A DNA stretch of 10,971 bases from an uncultured Phascolarctobacterium sp. (GCA_900554395.1 USHB01000028.1:1-10971), one strand, 5' to 3'; shown: positions 1-5,882, numbered from the stretch's first letter. Notes: generated by a model from the letters alone, not told the origin. Numbers and translations: made by a program.

Positions 1-41
1 CAGCTTATAAATTTAATAAGCCGTACTTTTTTAATTGGCGT

Positions 42-404
42 TTATTTATGGTCATCAATAATTGCCGCTTCGCCCTGTTCGCCGGTGCGGATTTTAACGG
101 CATTATCCAGACGGTAAATAAAAATTTTGCCGTCGCCGGGCTGCCCTGTTTTCAAAACTTTCTGCGCTACCCGCAAAACTTCTTCTACCGGCACTTCGCA
201 GACAACGGTTTCTATTTTTACTTTCGGCACCAGGTTAATATCGTATGCCTGTCCGCGGTATACTTCCCGGTGGCCTTTCTGCAGCCCGCAGCCAAATACC
301 TGGCTTACAGTCATGCCGGTTACGCCAATTTCGGCAAAAGCAAGTTTCAGCTCGTCAAGTTTTTCTGTGCGGGTAATAATATCAATTTTGGTAATGGGTC
401 TCAT
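42..404 (-). CDS. glnK: Nitrogen regulatory protein PII (GlnB/GlnK family)
   Basis: A 120-residue PII signal-transduction protein. PII trimers sense 2-oxoglutarate and ATP/ADP and, when encoded beside amtB, normally plug the ammonium channel when nitrogen is plentiful. Visible family features are TGMTVSQVFGCG (29-40), the T-loop with QKGHREVYRG and Tyr54 (equivalent to the modified Tyr51 of E. coli), PKVKIE (60-65), the B-loop TGQPGDGKIF (86-95) and the C-terminal IRTGE (105-109). The N-terminus is about three residues longer than in E. coli GlnB. A GGAGG ribosome site (414-410) lies five bases before the ATG, and the gene begins only 12 bases after the amtB stop, so the two are almost certainly co-transcribed in the order amtB-PII, as in Bacillus nrgAB. 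Assignment to GlnK rather than GlnB rests on this linkage. Confidence 0.95.
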   Translation of the reverse strand: MRPITKIDIITRTEKLDELKLAFAEIGVTGMTVSQVFGCGLQKGHREVYRGQAYDINLVPKVKIETVVCEVPVEEVLRVAQKVLKTGQPGDGKIFIYRLDNAVKIRTGEQGEAAIIDDHK

Positions 405-416
405 AGCTGCCTCCGT

Positions 417-1817
417 TTATTTTTCCGCCGCAGCGGGATTAGTTATCAGCACCGGCTGCTGCACTGCCGCAAGATTTGTAAGCGGTGTGCCGTTGATAAT
501 GCTTTGCCTGTATGCCCGTTCGCCGTGTTCTACAATATCAAGCCCGGTTTCTTCTTCGGCCGCATCTGCACGCAGGGTTGTTACTGCGCCAGTAATTTTT
601 AAGATAACATAGGTGCCTATAACCGCCAGCACAATGGCGACAACAACGGTTACAGCCTGCACATAAAGCTGGTGCGCGTTGCCGTAAAAAAGTCCGTCCG
701 CACCGGCGGCGTTAGCCTGCTTGCTTGCCCACAGCCCGGTAGCAAGCGCGCCCCAGGTGCCGCCAACGCCATGTACGCCAAAAGCGTCAAGCGCATCGTC
801 GTAACCAAGTTTGTTTTTAACAAAAGCAACTGCCGTAAAGCACAGCGCTCCGCCGATAAGGCCAATCAGCACTGCCGGCACTACCGTTACAAAACCTGCC
901 GCCGGCGTAATGGCAACAAGCCCGGCAATGCAGCCACTTACGGCGCCAAGCATTGTTGGGTGGCCGTTTATAAACCATTCCGCAGCTACCCACGATAAGG
1001 TTGCCGAGGCAGCAGCAGCCTGCGTTACCACAAACGCACCTGCCGCAAGTCCGTTGGCACCAAGCGCGCTGCCTGCGTTAAAGCCAAACCAGCCGAACCA
1101 CAACAGTGCCGCGCCAAGCACGGTCATCGGTAAATGGTGGGGCAGCATGGGCACAACGCCTTTGCCGCTGCGTTTGCCCAGCATTATGCAGGCAACCAGC
1201 CCGCTTACGCCGCTAAGAATATGTATTACCGTGCCGCCGGCAAAATCAAGCGCGCCCAAACCGCGCAGCCAGCCGCCGTCGCCCCATACCCAGTGTGCCA
1301 TCGGGTCATATAAAAACGTTGTCCACAAAAAAGTAAACAGCACAAAGGCCGGAAACTTAAACCGTTCGGCATAAGCGCCGGTAATAAGCGCCGCTGTAAT
1401 AACGGCAAACATGCACTGAAATGCCGCAAAGGCAAACAGCGGCACCGTAGTGCTGTAAGCATCATACGGCGCGGCAAAAAGCGCGGTATCGCTTAGCCCT
1501 GCCCAGCTTAAACTGCCAATAAACCCGCCAATATCCGGCCCAAATGCCAGGCTGAAGCCAAACAGAACCCACTGCACGCTTACAAGCGCCACTATAAAAA
1601 AGCTCTGCATAATCGTTGTCAGTACGTTTTTGCTGCGCACCATGCCGCCGTAAAAAAATGCCAATCCCGGCGTCATCAGCATAACAAGCGCCGCACTTAT
1701 AAGCACCCATGCCGTATCGCCGGTGTCCAAAGCAGGCGCCGCCTCCGCCGCCAGTGCCGTATGCGGCAAGCCCATAAGCACAGCGGCAGCCATTAAGCCA
1801 TGTATTAATCCCCTCAT
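417..1817 (-). CDS. amtB: Ammonium transporter AmtB
   Basis: A 466-residue Amt/Mep/Rh-family ammonium channel of the cytoplasmic membrane. Residues 1-24 form a signal peptide (short charged end, hydrophobic core, ALAAEA cleavage region), as in other AmtB proteins. About eleven hydrophobic membrane segments follow. Family landmarks are FFYGGMVRSKNVL (54-66), the phenylalanine-gate region AFQCMFA (132-138), AYAERFKF (148-155), the first pore histidine His199 in GGTVIHILSG and the second, His349, in FGVHGVGGTWGALATG. The cytoplasmic tail carries EEETGLDIVEHGE (421-433), the conserved segment that contacts PII. The start is supported by AGAGGG seven bases upstream of the ATG. It lies 87 bases downstream of glnN, across a terminator-like hairpin, and 12 bases before the PII gene. 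Confidence 0.97.
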   Translation of the reverse strand: MRGLIHGLMAAAVLMGLPHTALAAEAAPALDTGDTAWVLISAALVMLMTPGLAFFYGGMVRSKNVLTTIMQSFFIVALVSVQWVLFGFSLAFGPDIGGFIGSLSWAGLSDTALFAAPYDAYSTTVPLFAFAAFQCMFAVITAALITGAYAERFKFPAFVLFTFLWTTFLYDPMAHWVWGDGGWLRGLGALDFAGGTVIHILSGVSGLVACIMLGKRSGKGVVPMLPHHLPMTVLGAALLWFGWFGFNAGSALGANGLAAGAFVVTQAAAASATLSWVAAEWFINGHPTMLGAVSGCIAGLVAITPAAGFVTVVPAVLIGLIGGALCFTAVAFVKNKLGYDDALDAFGVHGVGGTWGALATGLWASKQANAAGADGLFYGNAHQLYVQAVTVVVAIVLAVIGTYVILKITGAVTTLRADAAEEETGLDIVEHGERAYRQSIINGTPLTNLAAVQQPVLITNPAAAEK

Positions 1818-1847
1818 TTTTATGCCCTCTTTCTGATATAAAACAAA

Positions 1848-1877
1848 AGCGGGGTGTACCTTTTAAGATACACCCCG
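1848..1877 (-). terminator. Intrinsic terminator between glnN and amtB
   Basis: A perfect 9-base stem, CGGGGTGTA at 1850-1858 with TACACCCCG at 1869-1877, around a 10-base loop. Read on the minus strand, the 3' arm is followed by CTTTTGTTTTAT, an interrupted U-rich tract. It lies just after the glnN stop and just before the amtB ribosome site. Because the U-tract is interrupted it may stop only part of the transcripts, setting the ratio of glnN to amtB-PII mRNA. I see no clear separate amtB promoter in the 87-base gap. Confidence 0.7.
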
Positions 1878-1904
1878 TTGTGCATTGCAAAATAATTTTT
1901 AAAT

Positions 1905-3986
1905 TCAGTTTACGCCAAACAGCAAACTGCTGTAAGTCGGGTACGGCAGGTAGCTGCCGCCCATCAATACTTCCAGTTCATCGGCTGCTTCGCGTAAAGC
2001 CCCCATGTCTTTCAAAATAACATCGTGGTAATAATCGGCTTCTGCCAAGGCAGATGTTTTTACCACGTTTGCCAGAGCCAGCTTCAGTTTTTCTGCATCT
2101 GTGTAAAGCAGGCTTGATAAGGTTGCAATTTTACCGGCAAGCTCCGTTTCAAAGCAGCCGGCAATGCCAAGAGCTTTTTTGCCCTGTGCCGCCGTGGTCA
2201 AATCCGTGCTGTAAGCGGATGCGGCAGGCAAAATATCTTTAAACAGCATCTCAAGCATTGCCAGCGCTTCAATGCGGATGGCTTTACTGTAGCCTTCCAG
2301 AGAAATCTCCAGGCGGCTGCGGACTTCTGCCTCGGTAAAGATGCCGTGTTTTACAAACAGGCTGATGTTTTTCTCCTTTACCATATAAGGCAGCGCTTCC
2401 GGCGTGGATTTCAGATTGAGCAGCCCCCTCGATTTGGCCTCTTCAACCCAGGCATCGGTATAACCGTCACCGTTAAAGATGATGCGTTTATGCGCGATGA
2501 CTGTTTCGCGGATGAGGTTTACCACTGCGGCTTCAAAATCGTCCGCTTTTTCTAATTTTGCGGCAAACTCTTCCAGCGCTTCGGCAACAATGGTATTTAA
2601 AACTACGTTCGGCCCGGCAATGGAGGCGGCAGAGCCTACCATGCGGAACTCAAACTTGTTGCCGGTGAAAGCAAAAGGCGAAGTACGGTTTCTGTCCGTG
2701 TTGTCTTTCTTTAAAGCAGGCAGCACATTGCCGCTCAGCTTCAGTTCGCCTTCACTTTCGGGTTTATATTCAGCACCGGCTTCAATGGCTTTCAGCACAT
2801 TGGTAATTTCGGTGCCTAAAAACATTGATACTATCGCAGGCGGAGCTTCGTTTGCCCCAAGGCGGTGGTCATTGCCTGCGCTTGCCACGCTGATGCGCAG
2901 CAAATCCTGATATTCGTCAACGGCTTTAATTACTGCTGCCAAAAACAGTAAAAAGCGGTGGTTTTTATAAGGCTCTGCGCCCGGGTCAAGCAGGTTTTCG
3001 CCTTCAACCGTTGCCAGCGACCAGTTGTTGTGCTTGCCGCTGCCGTTTACACCGTCAAAAGGTTTTTCGTGCAGCAGGCACACAAGGTTATGTTTGCGTG
3101 CGATGCTCTGCATCAGTTCCATGGTAAGCTGGTTATGGTCGGTAGCTATATTGGTGCCGGCAAATATCGGCGCCAGTTCGTGCTGTGCAGGCGCAACCTC
3201 GTTATGCTCCGTTTTCGCCAAAACGCCAAGTTCCCACAGCTTTTCGTCCAGTTCTTTCATAAAAGCCTTTACGCGCGGCTTGATAATGCCAAAATAATGG
3301 TCATCAAGTTCCTGCCCTTTCGGCGGCATGGCTCCGAACAAAGTACGGCCGGTAAATTTCAAATCCGTGCGTTTGTCGTACATATCCTTATCCACCAAAA
3401 AGTATTCCTGCTCCGGGCCAACGGTGGTAATAACCTTTTCCGTATCGGTGCTGAACATTTTTAAAATGCGGCGCGCCGCCCTGTCCACACAGCACATGCT
3501 GCGCAAAAGCGGCGTTTTCTTATCCAGCACATCGCCCGTGTAAGAACAGAACGCCGTCGGTATATACAGGCAGCCGTCCTTAACAAACGCATAGCTTGTC
3601 GGGTCCCATGCCGTATAACCGCGCGCCTCAAAAGTAGCGCGCAGCCCGCCGGAAGGAAAACTGGAAGCGTCAGGCTCACCCTGTACCAGTTCCTTGCCGC
3701 TGAAATCCATAATCACGCGCCCATCCGCCGTCGGCGTGATAAAACTTTCATGCTTTTCGGCAGTAATCCCCGTCATCGGCTGAAACCAGTGCGTAAAATG
3801 CGTAGCGCCATGTTCCAGCGCCCAGTCTTTCATCGCGTTGGCGATAATGTTGGCAATAGGCAAATCCAGCGGCTCGCCCTTCAGCACGGCATTTTTAAAC
3901 GCTTTGTAAGTTGCTGTCGGCAGGCGGTCCTTCATTACCGTTTCGTTAAAAACCGCACAGCCAAAAAGTTTCGGAACACTCGTCAT
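1905..3986 (-). CDS. glnN: Glutamine synthetase type III
   Basis: Cytoplasmic ATP-dependent ligase making glutamine from glutamate and ammonium. With 693 residues it has GSIII length (roughly 700), far longer than GSI or GSII. Order of visible motifs: N-terminal KLFGCAVFN (6-14), GPEQEYFLVDK (190-200) with metal-binding acidic residues, AKTEHNEVAPAQHELAPIF (257-275), NGSGKHNNWSLAT (314-326, diagnostic for GSIII) and SPFAFTGNKFEFRMVGS further on. The longer reading frame to 4055 would need a TTG start inside the leader hairpin and lacks a ribosome site. The ATG at 3986 has a GGGGGG run eight bases upstream and begins the conserved N-terminus, so I use it. It is the first gene of the glnN-amtB-PII cluster, with its promoter at 4078-4106 and a terminator-like hairpin in its leader. 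Confidence 0.96.
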   Translation of the reverse strand: MTSVPKLFGCAVFNETVMKDRLPTATYKAFKNAVLKGEPLDLPIANIIANAMKDWALEHGATHFTHWFQPMTGITAEKHESFITPTADGRVIMDFSGKELVQGEPDASSFPSGGLRATFEARGYTAWDPTSYAFVKDGCLYIPTAFCSYTGDVLDKKTPLLRSMCCVDRAARRILKMFSTDTEKVITTVGPEQEYFLVDKDMYDKRTDLKFTGRTLFGAMPPKGQELDDHYFGIIKPRVKAFMKELDEKLWELGVLAKTEHNEVAPAQHELAPIFAGTNIATDHNQLTMELMQSIARKHNLVCLLHEKPFDGVNGSGKHNNWSLATVEGENLLDPGAEPYKNHRFLLFLAAVIKAVDEYQDLLRISVASAGNDHRLGANEAPPAIVSMFLGTEITNVLKAIEAGAEYKPESEGELKLSGNVLPALKKDNTDRNRTSPFAFTGNKFEFRMVGSAASIAGPNVVLNTIVAEALEEFAAKLEKADDFEAAVVNLIRETVIAHKRIIFNGDGYTDAWVEEAKSRGLLNLKSTPEALPYMVKEKNISLFVKHGIFTEAEVRSRLEISLEGYSKAIRIEALAMLEMLFKDILPAASAYSTDLTTAAQGKKALGIAGCFETELAGKIATLSSLLYTDAEKLKLALANVVKTSALAEADYYHDVILKDMGALREAADELEVLMGGSYLPYPTYSSLLFGVN

Positions 3987-4013
3987 TTTTAGTCCCCCCA
4001 TAAAACAAAAAAC

Positions 4014-4069
4014 AAAATAAAAAAAGCAACGTGCGAAGCGGAATGACTTCCACAACTTCGTCGTTGCTT
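4014..4069 (-). terminator. Leader terminator (possible attenuator) upstream of glnN
   Basis: On the minus strand the glnN leader folds into a long hairpin of three stacked stems. The outer stem pairs 4062-4069 with 4024-4031 (AAGCAACG/CGTTGCTT), the middle stem pairs 4056-4060 with 4034-4038 (CGAAG/CTTCG), and the inner stem pairs 4048-4051 with 4040-4043 (GGAA/TTCC) around a four-base loop. A run of seven T follows directly, then more T-rich sequence. This is a textbook intrinsic terminator lying between the predicted glnN transcription start (about 4071) and the glnN start codon. On the plus strand no T-run follows, so it does not serve that direction. Confidence 0.75.
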
Positions 4070-4077
4070 ATGCTGTA

Positions 4078-4106
4078 ATTATAATTCGCTTTACACTATT
4101 TGTAAA
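4078..4106 (-). promoter_or_regulatory. glnN promoter with overlapping inverted repeat
   Basis: Minus-strand TTTACA (4106-4101, five of six matches to TTGACA), a 17-base spacer and a perfect TATAAT (4083-4078). The inverted repeat CTTTACA-N5-TGTAAAG at 4089-4107 covers the -35 box and the spacer, the position expected of an operator. It does not fit the Bacillus TnrA/GlnR consensus TGTNAN7TNACA or the cyanobacterial NtcA site GTAN8TAC. Confidence 0.7.
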
Positions 4107-4187
4107 GTAGTTTTAAAAATGTTGTTATTTTCTGAAAATTTAGTGGAATATGTGCTGTATACATTAGACATTTTTGCCCAAAAATTA

Positions 4188-4216
4188 TTGACAAGCCTTT
4201 TTAAAAGTTCTAAAAT
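4188..4216 (+). promoter_or_regulatory. purC promoter
   Basis: A perfect TTGACA (4188-4193), a 17-base spacer and TAAAAT (4211-4216), pointing at purC. The predicted start is near 4223, giving a leader of about 73 bases. It is divergent from the glnN promoter, with about 80 bases between the two -35 boxes. Confidence 0.75.
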
Positions 4217-4244
4217 ATTTACATTAAAAACACGCTTAAACAGG

Positions 4245-4266
4245 ATGCCCGTTATCATACGGGCAT
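4245..4266 (+). promoter_or_regulatory. Hairpin in the purC leader
   Basis: A perfect 8-base inverted repeat, ATGCCCGT (4245-4252) and ACGGGCAT (4259-4266), around a six-base loop, in the middle of the purC 5' leader. The following bases (TACTTTAT) are only mildly T-rich, so it is a weak terminator at best. It may instead be an RNA-stability element or an operator. I do not recognise a known riboswitch class. Confidence 0.5.
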
Positions 4267-4295
4267 TACTTTATAAAAGAAAGAGGTTTTAACAC

Positions 4296-5006
4296 ATGGC
4301 CGAAATGTTATACGAAGGCAAAGCAAAAAAAGTATTTGCAACCGCAGACCCCAACGAAGTAGTAATTTACTATAAGGATGACGCCACTGCTTTAAACGGC
4401 GCCAAAAAAGGCACTATCGTTGATAAAGGCATTATGAACAACACCATTACAACCTTTTTCTTCGATTTACTTGGCAAAAACGGCGTTCAGCACCACTTCC
4501 TCAAAAAACTCAGCGACCGCGAACAACTCTGCAAAAAAGTAAAAATCATCCCTGTAGAAGTTGTATGCCGCAATATCGCTGCCGGCAGCCTTGCCAAAAA
4601 AATGGGCGTGGAAGAAGGCTATGTGCTGCACCGCCCACTGGTTGAATTCTACTACAAAAGCGATGAACTTGATGACCCCATGATCAGTCCTGATTACGGC
4701 GCAGCTTTCGGTTTTGCAACGGACGAACAGATTGCAACCATCCGCGAAATGGCTCTGAAAATCAATGCTGTATTAAAAGACTTTTTAGCACAGCGCAAAG
4801 TACGCCTGATTGACTTTAAAACCGAATACGGCGTAGACAGCGAAGGCAACATCATTCTTGCCGACGAAATCACTCCGGATACCAGCCGACTGTGGGACTG
4901 GGATACCAACGAAAAACTGGATAAAGACCGCTTCCGCCGCGACATGGGCGGTGTTGAAGAAGCCTACCACGAAATTATCCGCCGCCTGACCGGTGAAGCA
5001 AAATAA
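4296..5006 (+). CDS. purC: Phosphoribosylaminoimidazole-succinocarboxamide (SAICAR) synthase
   Basis: A 236-residue cytoplasmic enzyme of de novo purine synthesis, joining CAIR and aspartate with ATP to give SAICAR. Length and motifs are typical: LYEGKAKKVF (5-14), the DDATALNG segment, EVVCRNIAAGSLAKK, LVEFYYKSDELDDP, LIDFKTEYG, ADEITPDTSRLWD and the C-terminal LDKDRFRRDMGG. AAGAGG (4281-4286) sits nine bases before the ATG. The gene stands alone: no other pur gene lies in the window, it has its own consensus promoter, and it ends in a strong terminator. Many Bacillota instead carry purC inside a long pur operon. Confidence 0.97.
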   Translation: MAEMLYEGKAKKVFATADPNEVVIYYKDDATALNGAKKGTIVDKGIMNNTITTFFFDLLGKNGVQHHFLKKLSDREQLCKKVKIIPVEVVCRNIAAGSLAKKMGVEEGYVLHRPLVEFYYKSDELDDPMISPDYGAAFGFATDEQIATIREMALKINAVLKDFLAQRKVRLIDFKTEYGVDSEGNIILADEITPDTSRLWDWDTNEKLDKDRFRRDMGGVEEAYHEIIRRLTGEAK

Positions 5007-5026
5007 AATTAACAGTGTAAAATAAT

Positions 5027-5077
5027 AAAAGCAGCAGTTGCCGAAGGATTTGTTCCTTACGGCGGCTGCTGCTTTTT
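5027..5077 (+). terminator. Rho-independent terminator of purC
   Basis: A 14-pair stem with two G-T wobbles (5030-5043 with 5060-5073), continued by an inner AAGGA/TCCTT stem (5044-5048 with 5054-5058) after a one-base bulge, followed by TTTTT. An A-run on the left flank extends the stem into the T-tract. It begins about 20 bases after the purC stop. Confidence 0.88.
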
Positions 5078-5116
5078 GCATGCCCAGGCATCAATTATTG
5101 CAATAACATAATTATA

Positions 5117-5145
5117 TTGACAGAAAGATATTTTTCGGGCATAAT
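5117..5145 (+). promoter_or_regulatory. Promoter of the 29-residue peptide gene
   Basis: A perfect TTGACA (5117-5122), a 17-base spacer and CATAAT (5140-5145, five of six matches). Transcription should start near 5151-5152, so the mRNA would begin at the GCCGTGA that can pair with bases just after the stop codon. Confidence 0.7.
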
Positions 5146-5159
5146 GGAAAAGCCGTGAC

Positions 5160-5181
5160 CCTTTCCGGCGGAAAGGAGGTG
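5160..5181 (+). promoter_or_regulatory. Shine-Dalgarno partly buried in a hairpin
   Basis: CCTTTCC (5160-5166) pairs perfectly with GGAAAGG (5170-5176). The very strong ribosome site AAAGGAGGTG (5172-5181) has its first half inside the 3' arm, so the fold would reduce ribosome access to the ATG at 5186. Confidence 0.65.
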
Positions 5182-5185
5182 TGCT

Positions 5186-5275
5186 ATGTTTGATGATGCA
5201 TTAGCTTTTATGGTATCTGTTATGGCAAGTATAGTGGCGTATTGTATTTGCAAGTGGCTGGACAGATACCTGTAA
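5186..5275 (+). CDS. 29-residue membrane peptide, candidate type I toxin (Fst/holin-like)
   Basis: Reads MFDDALAFMVSVMASI, then VAYCICKWLDRYL, then stop. The layout is a short acidic N-terminus, one hydrophobic segment (about residues 5-23) and a charged KWLDR tail, as in Fst-family and holin-like type I toxins, which insert in the cytoplasmic membrane. It is too short for ordinary gene callers. Support for translation is a near-perfect AAAGGAGGTG five to seven bases before the ATG, a TTGACA-17-CATAAT promoter and a dedicated terminator. The leader and the stop region can pair (5152-5158 with 5276-5282), and a convergent RNA complementary to the start region appears to be encoded downstream. 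It could instead be a small membrane peptide without toxic activity. Family assignment is inferred from layout, not from a database match. Confidence 0.65.
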   Translation: MFDDALAFMVSVMASIVAYCICKWLDRYL

Positions 5276-5292
5276 TCACGGTCAGCCCAAAT

Positions 5293-5367
5293 TAAAAAAC
5301 CGGGAGTGGCGTCTCCCGGTTTTTTGTTTGTGCGCCATGTTTAATGAGGCTGCACTAGCTTTTTGTG
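5293..5367 (-). ncRNA. Candidate antisense antitoxin RNA
   Basis: A predicted RNA of about 75 bases starting near 5367 from the extended -10 promoter at 5373-5381 and ending at the shared terminator. Its 5' part folds as GTGC-A-GCC / GGC-GCAC (5355-5348 with 5336-5330 in plus coordinates), leaving an 11-base loop (5347-5337). That loop is complementary, with one G-U pair, to the first 11 bases of the peptide coding sequence. Its 3' part is the complement of the peptide mRNA's terminator. This matches the known RNA I/RNA II arrangement of the par (Fst) locus of plasmid pAD1. No expression evidence is available here. Confidence 0.5.
5294..5325. terminator. Bidirectional intrinsic terminator shared by convergent transcripts
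   Basis: CCGGGAG (5300-5306) pairs with CTCCCGG (5313-5319) around a six-base loop. Six A on the left and six T on the right give a U-tract in either direction. On the plus strand it ends the peptide mRNA. On the minus strand it would end the candidate antisense RNA and any read-through from usp. Confidence 0.88.
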
Positions 5368-5372
5368 GCTTT

Positions 5373-5401
5373 ATTATAACACAGCGTTTTAATAAACGCA
5401 A
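5373..5401 (-). promoter_or_regulatory. Promoter of the candidate antisense RNA
   Basis: Minus-strand TGTTATAAT (5381-5373), a perfect extended -10 element. The -35 position (5401-5396, TTGCGT, 17-base spacing) is weak, which an extended -10 can compensate for. It lies between the usp stop codon and the repeat copy that the RNA would carry. Confidence 0.55.
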
Positions 5402-5408
5402 ACCTGAA

Positions 5409-5843
5409 TTATTTAACAATTACAACCGGAACTTTGGCATAATGCACAACATGGTTGCTGACGCTGCCAAGCAAAAGTTCCTTAATGCCGGAAAGCCCGC
5501 GCGAACCCATTACAATGGTATCTGCGCCGCTATTTTCAGCAGCATCCAAAATCAATTCCGGCGGATAGCCGACTTCATATTTATATTCTGCTTCAATCGA
5601 AGCGTCCAGACGGTCTTTAGCCTGTGCCAAAAGTTTGTCTCCCAAATCGTCAAGCCCGGAAACTTCCGAAGCCAGAAGCGGGTCAGCCATATCGTACATG
5701 GCAAGCAAAGCGCCGCTGTCGCTGGGTTTTAGCGCCGTATAAACAAACAGAGTGCAGTTCATTGCCTTGGCAAGTTCAGCAGCATAATCCAAAGCTTTCC
5801 ACGCATGCTCACTTCCATCAATTGCAACAAAAATCTTTTTCAT
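5409..5843 (-). CDS. Universal stress protein, UspA family
   Basis: A single-domain 144-residue Usp protein, a soluble cytoplasmic ATP-binding fold usually made under starvation or stress. Visible features are the N-terminal beta strand KKIFVAIDGSEHA with Asp9, and the nucleotide-binding signature G-2X-G-9X-G-S at Gly113, Gly116, Gly126 and Ser127, followed by the closing strand VPVVIVK. Because the signature is intact, it should be of the ATP-binding subclass. The start is fixed by GGAGG about seven bases upstream. It has its own promoter (5911-5939) and a leader hairpin. No independent terminator is evident downstream. The first good one in its direction is the shared hairpin at 5294-5325, so its 3' UTR may include the antisense RNA region. 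Confidence 0.94.
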   Translation of the reverse strand: MKKIFVAIDGSEHAWKALDYAAELAKAMNCTLFVYTALKPSDSGALLAMYDMADPLLASEVSGLDDLGDKLLAQAKDRLDASIEAEYKYEVGYPPELILDAAENSGADTIVMGSRGLSGIKELLLGSVSNHVVHYAKVPVVIVK

Positions 5844-5882
5844 AATAAACGCCTCCTTTTAAAGCGCACCCAAAAAATCCCC

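Larger units (their letters stand above)
5186..5368 (+). repeat. Imperfect direct repeat of the peptide start region
   Basis: Copy 1 (5186-5213) begins ATGTTTGATGATGCATTAGC and continues TTTTATGG. Copy 2 (5337-5368) begins ATGTTTAATGAGGCTGCACT and continues AGCTTTTTGTGG. They align with one three-base insertion and few substitutions. Both internal differences within the paired blocks (G/A and T/C) leave G-U pairs when the minus strand of copy 2 binds copy 1. Copy 2 lacks a ribosome site. Confidence 0.75.

Noticed and set aside
3-21. Inverted repeat GCTTAT/ATAAGC downstream of the PII gene as its terminator
   Set aside because: The stem is only six AT-rich pairs and no T-tract is visible before the window edge, so it cannot be supported.
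48-1374. Long plus-strand ORFs opposite the PII and amtB genes
   Set aside because: They are shadows of strongly supported minus-strand genes, without ribosome sites or recognisable protein features.
3987-4055. N-terminal extension of glutamine synthetase III starting at 4055
   Set aside because: It needs a TTG start within the leader terminator hairpin, has no ribosome site, and its translation comes from the T-tract. The ATG at 3986 has a GGGGGG site and begins the conserved N-terminus.
5328-5732. Plus-strand ORF of 134 residues overlapping usp
   Set aside because: It is antisense to usp for most of its length and lacks a ribosome site. Its opening MFNEAALAF is explained by the direct repeat of the peptide gene.
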